Part shown: positions 41,008 through 49,065 of the stretch, in pieces
Position numbering within the stretch: the stretch's first letter is position 1
Layout: every line of letters begins with the position of its first letter
Source of the DNA: Streptococcus mitis
GTDB lineage: Bacteria > Bacillota > Bacilli > Lactobacillales > Streptococcaceae
Direction of reading: 5' to 3'
Length of the DNA stretch: 64,000 nt
Assembly (NCBI RefSeq): GCF_009496285.1
Contig: NZ_WIJK01000007.1
Coordinates: 1-64,000 of the forward strand
Translations under genes and position numbers: made by a program
The notes under the pieces: generated by a model
The model's database searches: none
What the model saw: only the letters and a program-made list of their open reading frames with translations
Told to the model about the DNA's origin: nothing

Positions 41008-41208
41008 TTATTTGATGATAAATGAAAATACGAGAGTTACAAAGAATGTTCCTTCGATAAAGGCGATCCCCATGATCATCAAACTACGCAATTGTGGGAT
41101 GATATCTGGTTGGCGTGCTGCAGATTTGAACAAACCGTTCATCAAAAATCCTTCTGCAAGAGATACACCCATACAGGCAAGACATAGACCGAAAAATGTT
41201 AAATTCAT
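41008..41208 (-). CDS. atpE: ATP synthase c subunit
   Basis: A 66-residue proteolipid with two membrane helices and a polar loop (KSAARQPDI). Glu52 in [10 protein letters not shown] is the proton-binding carboxylate. This shortened c subunit is typical of streptococci, where changes around residues 20-26 and 45-50 give optochin resistance in pneumococcus (literature knowledge). Here Gly20, Met23 and Ala49 are retained and residue 48 is Ile. GGAGAATTCGTC is the ribosome site. First gene of the operon. Confidence 0.97.
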   Translation of the reverse strand: MNLTFFGLCLACMGVSLAEGFLMNGLFKSAARQPDIIPQLRSLMIMGIAFIEGTFFVTLVFSFIIK

Positions 41209-41244
41209 GACGAATTCTCCTTTTTTAAATAAATTTACTTCCCT

Positions 41245-41273
41245 AGTTTAGTCCTAAAATTTGCTTTTGTCAA
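41245..41273 (-). promoter_or_regulatory. Promoter of the ATP synthase operon
   Basis: On the minus strand TTGACA (41268-41273), 17 bases, then TAAACT (41245-41250). The atpE ATG follows 36 bases later. A cre-like site sits just upstream. Confidence 0.8.
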
Positions 41274-41286
41274 CTTTTTACTAGCA

Positions 41287-41301
41287 TTGAAAGCGTTTCT
41301 A
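41287..41301. promoter_or_regulatory. Candidate cre (CcpA) site upstream of the atp promoter
   Basis: TTGAAAGCGTTTCTA matches the cre pattern WTGNAANCGNWNNCW at 14 of 15 positions. It lies 13 bases upstream of the -35 box, a place where CcpA tends to activate. This is a pattern match only. Confidence 0.4.
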
Positions 41302-41399
41302 ATCATTTATTTCTATTTTTACGATTTTCAAGTCAATTTTATAGAAAATTTTAATGTCTTTTCAGATTGTTTTCCTTATCTTTCCTGTTTTTCTGAAAA

Positions 41400-41428
41400 C
41401 AAAAATCCAAGTTTTACAACCTGGATTT
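41400..41428 (-). terminator. Terminator of the U32-CHY operon
   Basis: AAATCCAGGTT pairs with ACTTGGATTT (one mismatch) with a T-run on the minus strand. Confidence 0.75.
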
Positions 41429-41436
41429 ATCGTTTC

Positions 41437-41748
41437 TTATTTAAAATAATAGGAATGGTGACTCTGGCAAGCTGGATTAAAGAGTGCTGCACAATAAGGA
41501 CAGCTCCCCTTTTCTCTATACTCCTCATAAGTTAGTGTCTTCTTACAGGAACCACATAAGATGGGTTTATCCTGTTTAAGTCTTAAAGGGTAGGGAGAAA
41601 ATGTGTGTGTTTCTAATGCATTGTGGCATTGATAACAAGCATAGTATTTCTGACACTCATAACACTGGAGCGCAACGATATCTTTGTCAGTATGATAATG
41701 AACACATCTGCTTTCATCATCTACCAGTAATCCCTGAGCTTGAACCAT
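41437..41748 (-). CDS. CHY-type zinc-finger protein
   Basis: A 103-residue protein whose Cys and His pattern fits the CHY zinc finger. It has RCVHYHTDKD, then CYECQKYYACYQCH, CGSCKK and CPYCAALFNPACQSHH. It should bind about three zinc ions. The family has been linked to protein import in mitochondria in eukaryotes, but the bacterial role is unknown. It lies 13 bases after the U32 gene, so both are probably in one operon. Confidence 0.8.
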   Translation of the reverse strand: MVQAQGLLVDDESRCVHYHTDKDIVALQCYECQKYYACYQCHNALETHTFSPYPLRLKQDKPILCGSCKKTLTYEEYREKGSCPYCAALFNPACQSHHSYYFK

Positions 41749-41761
41749 GATTTTCCCTTAT

Positions 41762-43048
41762 CTAGGCACGAACAGTAACGCTTGTTCCATCTTCTTTGTA
41801 AAGATTGATCAAGCCTTCTTTCAAAGCACGCACCATATCACCTGCTTGTACTGGTTGAGGAACCTTGATGGTCAAGAGTTCCATTGGGTTTGGTGCACGG
41901 TCGATTTTATTTCCTTTTGAATCATGAAGGTCTTCGATATAAGTTTCAAAATGGCGGAAACCTGGGCCATAAAACTCAACTTGGTCTCCTTCGTTGATAA
42001 CGTTACGTTGGCGAATAGTTGCTGTTTGTGTTGCATCATCATAAGCTACTACTTCAGCAACAAATTTGTATTCTGGAATCTTACGACGAGCACCGAACAG
42101 TTGTTCATTTTCAGATGGTGTCCCGTAGTAGAAACCTGTGGCCAATTCACGTTGGGCCACCTTCCACATTTCATCAATCAAGTCTTGCTTGATAGCTTCA
42201 AACTTTTCAGGACTTTCGAGGTAGGCATCAACGGCAGCCTTGTAGCAGTTTGTAACTGTTGAAACATAGTGAATAGACTTCATACGACCTTCAATTTTAA
42301 GACTGTCCACACCATTTTCAATCATATCTGGGATATGATCAATCATAGACATATCAACGGCTGACATTGAAAATTCTTCAGGAATTTCTCCCTTGAGACT
42401 CTTACGCTCTTTACCAAATGGCATATCGTAAAGGTCATATTTCCAACGGCAAGATTGTGAACATCCACCACGGTTGGCGTCACGCATACTCATATGGTTA
42501 GAAAGCGTACAACGACCAGAGTAGGAAATACACATCGCACCATGTACGAATGCTTCGATTTCCACATCTGTACGTTTTCGGATTTCTGCCAGTTCTTCCA
42601 TGGAAACCTCACGCGCCAAAACAACGCGAGTCAATCCAAGTTCTTTCCAGAATTCAAGAGTTTCATAGTTGGTCGCACTAGCTTGTGTTGAAAGGTGGAT
42701 TTCAAGTCCTGGTGCTTCTGTTGCTGCAATCATGATTAAGGCAGGGTCAGAAACGATAACCGCTGCAATACCAATATCACGCAACTTACGGAACCATTCT
42801 CCGGCACCTTCTTCATTTCCTTCGTGCATAACCATATTAGCAGCCACATATACCTTAGCTCCATACTTAGCCGCGAACTGAACTCCTTCTTCCATTTGTT
42901 CGAAAGTGAAGTTACCAGCACGGCTACGTAGACCATAGGCCTGACCACCGATAAAGACAGCATCTGCTCCGTATTGAACAGCTACTTTTAGTTTTTCAAG
43001 AGTTCCTGCAGGTGATAGAACCTCAGGACGTTTCAAAGTTTTTGTCAT
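41762..43048 (-). CDS. U32-family protein (TrhP-like tRNA hydroxylation)
   Basis: A 428-residue U32 'peptidase' family protein. The N-terminal TIM-barrel-like part starts RPEVLSPAGTLEKLKVAV and holds the U32 signature EAFVHGAMCISYSGRC, followed by GGCSQSCRW; these cysteines probably bind an iron-sulfur cluster. Homologues (TrhP) act with prephenate in forming 5-hydroxyuridine at tRNA wobble positions; the peptidase label is historic. I choose the ATG at 43048, seated behind AGGAG; the frame also opens at 43066. Confidence 0.88.
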   Translation of the reverse strand: MTKTLKRPEVLSPAGTLEKLKVAVQYGADAVFIGGQAYGLRSRAGNFTFEQMEEGVQFAAKYGAKVYVAANMVMHEGNEEGAGEWFRKLRDIGIAAVIVSDPALIMIAATEAPGLEIHLSTQASATNYETLEFWKELGLTRVVLAREVSMEELAEIRKRTDVEIEAFVHGAMCISYSGRCTLSNHMSMRDANRGGCSQSCRWKYDLYDMPFGKERKSLKGEIPEEFSMSAVDMSMIDHIPDMIENGVDSLKIEGRMKSIHYVSTVTNCYKAAVDAYLESPEKFEAIKQDLIDEMWKVAQRELATGFYYGTPSENEQLFGARRKIPEYKFVAEVVAYDDATQTATIRQRNVINEGDQVEFYGPGFRHFETYIEDLHDSKGNKIDRAPNPMELLTIKVPQPVQAGDMVRALKEGLINLYKEDGTSVTVRA

Positions 43049-43173
43049 TTTTTCTCCTATTTGCAATATAAAAGTTTGACACCAATCTTAACTATTTTAT
43101 AGTAAACAGGGTTCAAAATCAAGCCTTGAATGATTGTTTAGACAATTTTAATGTTTAGTTTTCTCTGAAAACG

Positions 43174-45384
43174 TTATTGAACAGTTTCAACATTCCAAGT
43201 AGTCCATCCCTTGAAACGAATGGCGCCCTTTTGATTCGTTTGGTATATAGAATTCCCAAGTTCTTGGTTACTTTCCCCATTTTTTTCTTTGAATTTTTTC
43301 TTCTTGTCTACCGAAATAACCGTGATTTTTGGGTGTACATTTTTGAAGATTTCGATATCTGTCTTTTTCTTCGATGCTTGCTGATGAGTTATCACTACAT
43401 CTGCTTGGAGTTTTGGATAATGACTCGTTAAAAACTTCTCCTCTATATTTCCAGTAACTAGAAAGGTTTGGTTTAGTAACTTTCCATACATTGTAATTGA
43501 ATCATTTTTATCCTTATTTTGAGTTTCGATTACTTCCAAACTACTCCCAAAAACAAATAAGCTGTCTCCTTTTTTAATTGAACGTAGGTTGACTTTTCTC
43601 TCCTTCAGCTTATCCATAAATTCTCTTTTAGATAATGTTTCTTCAGTTACTAGGATCTCTTCAAGCTCGAAGGCTTTACTCATTTCTAACACATGATCTA
43701 ACTGCTTAGTATCACTAGTCGTTAAAACCAGCTGATCAATCTTGGCCACTCCTCGACTTTTCAGATAAGGAATTAAACTACGTTTGGCATTGCTGGTAAT
43801 AGCTTTCTCCTGCCAGACTTCTTTCTTTTCAACTGCTAGCTTTTCACCAACATCCAGTAGTATGGTCTTTCCTGTCATGTCTCTTAGGAAAATGCTTCGT
43901 CCCTGTTCCATATCTAGGACTGTGATTTCATTTTCTAGTGGATGCTTGGTTACTAAAAAGAGTGAGATGGCAACTATAACAAGTATAGATATTTTTTTCA
44001 CATTCTTTCGATAGTCGTAGATGAGAGCTAAAGTAATCAAAAGAAGGATTAAAATCCAAAGACTCGGCTGACCAAAAACAAGAGGTCTCGTAGATAGCTG
44101 AGAAATATATCGTATGATGTTTTCTAGCCATTCAAATAGAAAGTTGAACTGGGTGATGGGATATATAAATGACAGACAGAAGAGAATCGATAAGAGTGGT
44201 AACAGAACCATATCAAATAATAATGAAAAAGCAAAGGTCAAAAGAATGGACCACGGTTGAAATTCAGAAAAGTAAAAAGATAAAATTGGCAGAATTCCCA
44301 AGGAAATAATACAACTCTCTCTAATCAAACCTTTTATCCCTGCTACTTCCTCACCAGTCATTGTCAGAATAAAGGCATACGCACAGGAAAGAACTCCCCC
44401 AGCAGTTAAGAAAAAGTTCGGTATGATTAAAAATAGAATAAGAATCGTTAAAGCAAAATTATCCAGTGACTTAAAGCCATGCTGAGCCAATAGCTTTTGT
44501 AGAAGACTACGAATAACTGAAGCTGAAAATCCTGTCAAGCCTGCATAAAACAAAGAAAAGGGATAAGTTAGCCATTTGAACTTCTCTTGTGTCAAGCCCA
44601 ATCGCAAGAGTGACTTTTTAAAAGCATCCATGAAAAATCCCACTTGCATTCCAGATAAAGCAAACAGGTGAATAATCCCTAGACTGGAATAAAGTTCGTT
44701 CATTTCCTCAAAGTCTGTATCTAAGTGTCCCAATAAAAGACCTGTCATATAGTTGCGCATGGGGTCAGGAAAATTCCGTTTAATCCAGACAACTGCTTTT
44801 CTTCGCAAACTAGATAGATTTTCTCCAATATCCCAACTGGAAATTTGCTTTAATTCCACAATTTCGGATATGGTTAAGGTCTGATAAATTCCTTGCGTTT
44901 TGAGATAGTTTCGATAATCAAAACCCGCAAAATTACTGGCTCCTTGAGGACTAGCTAACTTGCCTTTCACAACCATTTCATGCAGATCAGACAACTCTTG
45001 ATATTTTTCCTTTTCAGCTTCTGACTGGAGTTTATAATAAACCTGAAAGAGTCTGCCCTCAGCCTTGCCACGAAAAGATAAGCTATCTCCATTTACTTTG
45101 ATGGTATCCGGTAATATTCGCACTGTATCAACCGTGTCTACAAGATTCCGATTGGCTTCTTCTTGCTGCCATTTTTGAAAAATAAACCAACTCCCAAATA
45201 TGCTGCAAATCAAGAGGACCTTGGTTACCGTCTTCCATGGAAATTGGAAAAAGAGGCAGACTAGTAAAAAGACAAAGCCCAAAAGTGCTAAGAAATTTGC
45301 TGAAAAGATTGCATAATAGAGCCATAGCAAAAGAAAACTAAGATAGATTTTTGGAATTGGAAAGCGACTAATCCACTGTAACAT
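43174..45384 (-). CDS. comEC: ComEC DNA-uptake channel
   Basis: A 736-residue polytopic membrane protein that forms the channel through which single-stranded DNA enters during transformation. It has an N-terminal membrane segment group, an OB-like extracellular region (about 85-170), the Competence domain with GLLLGHLDTDFEE and HLFALSGMQVGFF, many membrane helices, and a C-terminal metallo-beta-lactamase-like domain (about 480-736) in which typical zinc ligands are poorly kept. Its start overlaps comEA by 17 bases. Expressed with comEA from the cin-box. Confidence 0.94.
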   Translation of the reverse strand: MLQWISRFPIPKIYLSFLLLWLYYAIFSANFLALLGFVFLLVCLFFQFPWKTVTKVLLICSIFGSWFIFQKWQQEEANRNLVDTVDTVRILPDTIKVNGDSLSFRGKAEGRLFQVYYKLQSEAEKEKYQELSDLHEMVVKGKLASPQGASNFAGFDYRNYLKTQGIYQTLTISEIVELKQISSWDIGENLSSLRRKAVVWIKRNFPDPMRNYMTGLLLGHLDTDFEEMNELYSSLGIIHLFALSGMQVGFFMDAFKKSLLRLGLTQEKFKWLTYPFSLFYAGLTGFSASVIRSLLQKLLAQHGFKSLDNFALTILILFLIIPNFFLTAGGVLSCAYAFILTMTGEEVAGIKGLIRESCIISLGILPILSFYFSEFQPWSILLTFAFSLLFDMVLLPLLSILFCLSFIYPITQFNFLFEWLENIIRYISQLSTRPLVFGQPSLWILILLLITLALIYDYRKNVKKISILVIVAISLFLVTKHPLENEITVLDMEQGRSIFLRDMTGKTILLDVGEKLAVEKKEVWQEKAITSNAKRSLIPYLKSRGVAKIDQLVLTTSDTKQLDHVLEMSKAFELEEILVTEETLSKREFMDKLKERKVNLRSIKKGDSLFVFGSSLEVIETQNKDKNDSITMYGKLLNQTFLVTGNIEEKFLTSHYPKLQADVVITHQQASKKKTDIEIFKNVHPKITVISVDKKKKFKEKNGESNQELGNSIYQTNQKGAIRFKGWTTWNVETVQ

Positions 45385-46009
45385 ACTCTTTTAACTTTTC
45401 TATCGTTTTTGCACCAATACCAGAAACCTTTTTGAGCTCATCAACTGACTTAAACTTACCGTTGGAATCACGATGGTCAATAATATCTTGAGCACGTTTA
45501 GCACCTAAGCCTTTGACTTGTTTCAGTTCCTCTAAACTGGCTTTATTGAGATTGACTTTCTTATTTTCCTTGCTGTTAGAAGCATTTGATTGTGTTGCTT
45601 GACTGGTAGCTTCTTCCTTAGTTGGAACATAGACAAGTGCTTCGTCACTAATTTTCTGAGCAAGATTGATAGATTTATTGTCTGCATTATCTGTCAGTCC
45701 ACCAGCTTTTTGAACAGCATCATTGATACGACTTCCAACTGGCAAATCATAAATCCCTGGTGTTTTGACAGCCCCTTTGACATCGACAGTAATCAGATCT
45801 TGCTCCACTACTTCTTCCTTCTGATTTCCATCTTCCTTTTCATCCGTCGAATCCTTTGGAACAGCTATAACTTCAGACTGCAAATTACTTTCCTTAGCAG
45901 GTGTTTGAGCGACTGGTTTTAGGAGGAAAAATCCACCCAAGACCAAACCCAAACTAACACAGATAACGATAATTTTATATTCTTTGATTTTCTCAATAAG
46001 TTCTTCCAT
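45368..46009 (-). CDS. comEA: ComEA competence DNA receptor
   Basis: A 213-residue membrane-anchored DNA-binding protein. One membrane helix (about 11-30), a charged linker, an SLBB domain (about 72-125, VDVKGAVKTPGIYDLP) and two helix-hairpin-helix motifs at the C terminus (VNLNKASLEELKQVKGLG and SVDELKKVSGIGAKTIEKL). It binds incoming double-stranded DNA at the cell surface and hands it to ComEC. The ribosome site is GAGAGGAGAAAAT. A cin-box lies 20 bases upstream. Confidence 0.96.
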   Translation of the reverse strand: MEELIEKIKEYKIIVICVSLGLVLGGFFLLKPVAQTPAKESNLQSEVIAVPKDSTDEKEDGNQKEEVVEQDLITVDVKGAVKTPGIYDLPVGSRINDAVQKAGGLTDNADNKSINLAQKISDEALVYVPTKEEATSQATQSNASNSKENKKVNLNKASLEELKQVKGLGAKRAQDIIDHRDSNGKFKSVDELKKVSGIGAKTIEKLKEYVTVD

Positions 46010-46028
46010 ATTTTCTCCTCTCTTAGCT

Positions 46029-46036
46029 TATTCGTA
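46029..46036 (-). promoter_or_regulatory. cin-box (ComX/SigX promoter element) of comEA-comEC
   Basis: On the minus strand TACGAATA matches the streptococcal ComX consensus exactly, 19 bases before the comEA ATG. It explains how the pair is switched on only during competence. Confidence 0.9.
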
Positions 46037-46048
46037 AGAGAAAGAAAA

Positions 46049-46073
46049 AACAGCTGAAAAATCTTTTCAACTG
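46049..46073 (-). terminator. Terminator of the upstream GNAT gene
   Basis: CAGTTGAAAA pairs with TTTTCAGCTG, with a T-run on the minus strand, just before the comEA promoter. Confidence 0.78.
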
Positions 46074-46074
46074 C

Positions 46075-46644
46075 TTACTTATTTGCAAAATAATCCTCCT
46101 TGGTTAAAATGTAATGTACACGTGTTACAATTCGTCCTGGTTCTTTATAGTCCATTCTAGCATATGGTTCTTCGTGGGAGAAGTGCATACCTGATTTCTC
46201 CATGACTTTTCCTGACGCAGGATTATCCTTATCGTGAAGGGCCGTCAACTTATTCATCCCAATCTTTTCAAAAGCCAGTTCAATTACAGCTCTGTTGGCT
46301 TCTGTCGTCAAACCTTGATTCCAATATTTTTGATGGATAATATAACCAATGGCTGCCTTCTTAAGAACAGTGTCCATCTTGTGCAGGTCAATAGTTCCGA
46401 TAAACTCTCCAGTACTTTTTAGTTCAATTCCCCATCGCCCCAAGGGATTGGCTAGATAAAACTGGGCAATATTATTCTTGGTTTCCTCTAAACTTTGATT
46501 GGTTGGAAAAGTATAGCGTGTATTTTCTATATCTGAGGCATACTCAAACATAGCTTCTGCATCATCGAGCGTTACTGGTCTAAGCACTAAGCGTTCTGTT
46601 TCGATAATTGGATGCTTAGCTAGTTTGATAAATAGTGATTCCAT
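46075..46644 (-). CDS. GNAT-family N-acetyltransferase (RimJ/RimL-like)
   Basis: A 189-residue Acetyltransf_3 protein. It begins with PIIETERLVLRPVTLDDAEAM, has GYIIHQKYWNQGLTTEANRAV at the acetyl-CoA loop and DKDNPASGKVMEKSGM at the end of the fold. It is related to the acetyltransferase at 3918 (similar ETERL start and LANPLG/MKSPLG segments), so the two may be distant paralogues. Substrate unknown. GGAGGTGTAATC is its ribosome site. Confidence 0.87.
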   Translation of the reverse strand: MESLFIKLAKHPIIETERLVLRPVTLDDAEAMFEYASDIENTRYTFPTNQSLEETKNNIAQFYLANPLGRWGIELKSTGEFIGTIDLHKMDTVLKKAAIGYIIHQKYWNQGLTTEANRAVIELAFEKIGMNKLTALHDKDNPASGKVMEKSGMHFSHEEPYARMDYKEPGRIVTRVHYILTKEDYFANK

Positions 46645-46806
46645 GATTACACCTCCGAAAATAGGTTGCTAAAAGAATAGCATAAAAGAAATAGGTTTAC
46701 AAGTTTTTCATGTGGATAATGAAAAAAACACTTCTTTCAAAGATATTTTCTAATTATAAAAATGTTACTCTCTTAGTTTCATTCATAAACTTCCAATTAT
46801 TGTTAC

Positions 46807-47421
46807 CTATTTTCCAAATAAATCTTTAGTAATTAAGGGTAATCCTCCAAAACCTATAAAGCCTGTGTTCCTATCGTCAAAATAACCTTCACGAAATAAA
46901 ACTATTCCACCACTACCAACCACATTTTCAATATACTCGCTATTTTCAGCTATTATCTTTGAAAAACCTGACTGTAAAAAAGTTGTAACTTCAAGTCCCT
47001 CTGGCAACAATAATAAATGAGCCGTTTGTTTTGCTAGCAAGATTGAAACAATATCTGGAACAGACTCTCTACCTAATATTTGAATTCCACCAAAAAATTT
47101 CACTTTATGATTTTTCGTAATCATAATCTCATCAGAATAAATTGAATTTCTAACTTCTAGGTGTTGCTTTTTTAGCAATTTCCAAAGTTTATAATATTGG
47201 GATATTCTAGTATTATCATTAAAGTAATCATCTCCTAATACTAAATATAGATTAAATTTATTTTTAGTTGAATAATCATATAATTGCGAAATCAAATACT
47301 GTAAATACTCCTCCCTTCTTCTATAGTCACCAATAATCTCCCATCGTCCCGCATAGATATTAAATGCGGATGTAAAGTGAATAAGAGAAGAATCTATATT
47401 GGCATCTTCATAAATAATCAC
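46807..47421 (-). CDS. Hypothetical protein, unrecognised
   Basis: A 204-residue protein I do not recognise. The start is GTG at 47421 with GAGGGA eight bases upstream. The middle contains FNLYLVLGDDYFNDNTRIS, and the C-terminal half has hydrophobic strands (HLLLLPEGLEV, GGIVLFREGYF). No signal peptide or membrane segment is clear. The gene is more AT-rich than its neighbours, which fits recent acquisition or weak constraint. It stands alone between the GNAT and ald genes. Confidence 0.6.
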   Translation of the reverse strand: MIIYEDANIDSSLIHFTSAFNIYAGRWEIIGDYRRREEYLQYLISQLYDYSTKNKFNLYLVLGDDYFNDNTRISQYYKLWKLLKKQHLEVRNSIYSDEIMITKNHKVKFFGGIQILGRESVPDIVSILLAKQTAHLLLLPEGLEVTTFLQSGFSKIIAENSEYIENVVGSGGIVLFREGYFDDRNTGFIGFGGLPLITKDLFGK

Positions 47422-47497
47422 GCAGCTTGTCCCTCACTAAATTAAGTTTATTTTCTAAAAGCTTAACAAAAAATACAATACAAATCAATAATTTCCC

Positions 47498-47526
47498 TTG
47501 CCTTTTAAAACGGTTTCATATACAAT
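47498..47526 (+). promoter_or_regulatory. Promoter of ald with an overlapping candidate cre
   Basis: TTGCCT (47498-47503), 17 bases, TACAAT (47521-47526). Within the spacer TTTAAAACGGTTTCA (47504-47518) matches cre at 14 of 15 positions. A repressor bound there would block RNA polymerase. Confidence 0.6.
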
Positions 47527-47600
47527 AAAGTCATCACAAAAACTCTAAAGAATGATGTGATACAAAAATTGAAACAGCGTAATAGAAAGTGAGTTATCCT

Positions 47601-48713
47601 ATGCTAATTGGAATTCCAAAGGAAATTAAAAATAATGAAAATCGTGTTGCTCTGACACCTGCTGGTGTACAAAGTCTCGTTGGTCGTGGCCACCGTGTCC
47701 TTATCGAAACAAATGCTGGACTTGGATCTGGTTTTACTGATGCTGACTATGAAATGCAAGGAGCAGAAATTGTCGCAACTGCTGCTGAAGCCTGGGCTGC
47801 AGAATTAGTTGTCAAAGTAAAAGAACCCCTTGCTAGTGAATATCAATTCTTGCGTGAGGATTTACTTCTCTTCACCTACTTGCACATGGCAGCTGCTCCA
47901 GAATTGGCTGATGCTATGCTTGCAGCTAAAACAACTGGTGTTGCGTATGAGACAGTCCGTGATACTCAAGGACAACTTCCTTTATTAGTTCCAATGAGTG
48001 AGGTTGCTGGTCGTATGGCTGTCCAAATCGGAGCTCATTTCTTGACGAAACAAGCTGGCGGTTCTGGTGTTCTCTTGGGTGGTGTTCCTGGTGTTCCAAA
48101 AGGAAAAGTAACCATTATCGGTGGTGGTGTCGTTGGTACACACGCAGCTCGCATCGCTCTTGGTTTGGGAGCTCAAGTAACCATTCTTGATATCAGTGCT
48201 AAACGTCTCTCTGTCCTAGAAGATGTCTTTGGCCACCAAATCCAAACACTCATGTCTAACCCATTTAATATCGAAGCAAGTGTGCGTGAAGCAGATGTTG
48301 TTATCGGTGCTGTCTTGATTCCTGGTGCCAAAGCTCCGAAATTGGTAACAGATGAAATGGTCAAACAAATGCGTCCTGGTTCTGTCATTGTTGACGTTGC
48401 TGTTGACCAAGGTGGTGTTATCGCAACAGCTGACCGTGTGACAACTCACGATGAACCAGTCTATGAAAAACACGGTGTTCTTCACTATGCCGTTGCTAAC
48501 ATTCCTGGAGCTGTTGCTCGCACATCTACGATTGCCCTTACAAATGTGACTCTTCCTTATATCGAAGCCTTGGCAGGTAAAGGATTTAAGAAAGCTATCC
48601 TTGAAGACGCAGGCTTGCTTGAAGGTGTAACAACCTATCAAGGATATCTCACCAGCCAACCAGTTGCAGAAGGCTTGGATCGTGACTTCACTTCAATCAG
48701 TGAACTTGTCTAA
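47601..48713 (+). CDS. ald: Alanine dehydrogenase
   Basis: A 370-residue NAD-dependent enzyme that interconverts L-alanine with pyruvate and ammonia. It has the N-terminal [20 protein letters not shown] with catalytic Lys/Arg residues, ITYLHMAA-like [13 protein letters not shown] with the catalytic His, and the [13 protein letters not shown] nucleotide fold. I use the ATG at 47601, which gives the standard N terminus; the GTG at 47589 lies in the ribosome site. It is intact here. Monocistronic. Confidence 0.96.
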   Translation: MLIGIPKEIKNNENRVALTPAGVQSLVGRGHRVLIETNAGLGSGFTDADYEMQGAEIVATAAEAWAAELVVKVKEPLASEYQFLREDLLLFTYLHMAAAPELADAMLAAKTTGVAYETVRDTQGQLPLLVPMSEVAGRMAVQIGAHFLTKQAGGSGVLLGGVPGVPKGKVTIIGGGVVGTHAARIALGLGAQVTILDISAKRLSVLEDVFGHQIQTLMSNPFNIEASVREADVVIGAVLIPGAKAPKLVTDEMVKQMRPGSVIVDVAVDQGGVIATADRVTTHDEPVYEKHGVLHYAVANIPGAVARTSTIALTNVTLPYIEALAGKGFKKAILEDAGLLEGVTTYQGYLTSQPVAEGLDRDFTSISELV

Positions 48714-48752
48714 AATAATTTATAAATTTAAACTACAAAAATAGAATGCTAC

Positions 48753-48772
48753 GTAAAAACTAGCTTCTAAAT
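48753..48772 (-). repeat. 20-bp copy of the IS1182-like element end
   Basis: GTAAAAACTAGCTTCTAAAT is an exact inverse copy of 56976-56995, the end of the transposase relic beyond prtA. In both places a hairpin lies immediately on the inner side. It is probably a leftover IS end. Confidence 0.6.
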
Positions 48773-48778
48773 CTCAAA

Positions 48779-48810
48779 AACGAGCATTTCCGTTCTTGGA
48801 GATGCTCGTT
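48779..48810 (+). terminator. Terminator of ald
   Basis: AACGAGCATTTCC pairs with GGAGATGCTCGTT (one mismatch), followed by TTTTCT. Confidence 0.85.
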
Positions 48811-49065
48811 TTCTGATGTCATGGTTTATAATTTAAATTTTGGTAGACTCTATTTTCTAATCAACGTGATCCATATTTGTCAACACTAACCCTTTCAATC
48901 AATTCATTACTTACCTAAACTAAGTCCATTCATAAATCCAAAAAGGGTATCAATATCAAAGCAAACTAACTATTTGAGTTAAAAATGGCTATTTTCACAA
49001 AACTGTTTCATCATCACACTAGCTAATCTCAGTACGTAAACCAATTTTTTATCTATAGCTTTTTC
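48811..49065. other. AT-rich gene-free stretch between ald and prtA
   Basis: No gene, no strong hairpin and no known repeat seen. Its composition resembles prtA, so it probably came with the island. Confidence 0.5.

Noticed and set aside
43174-45384. Active metallo-beta-lactamase nuclease in ComEC
   Set aside because: The fold is there, but the usual HxHxDH zinc motif is not visible, so I do not claim catalytic activity.
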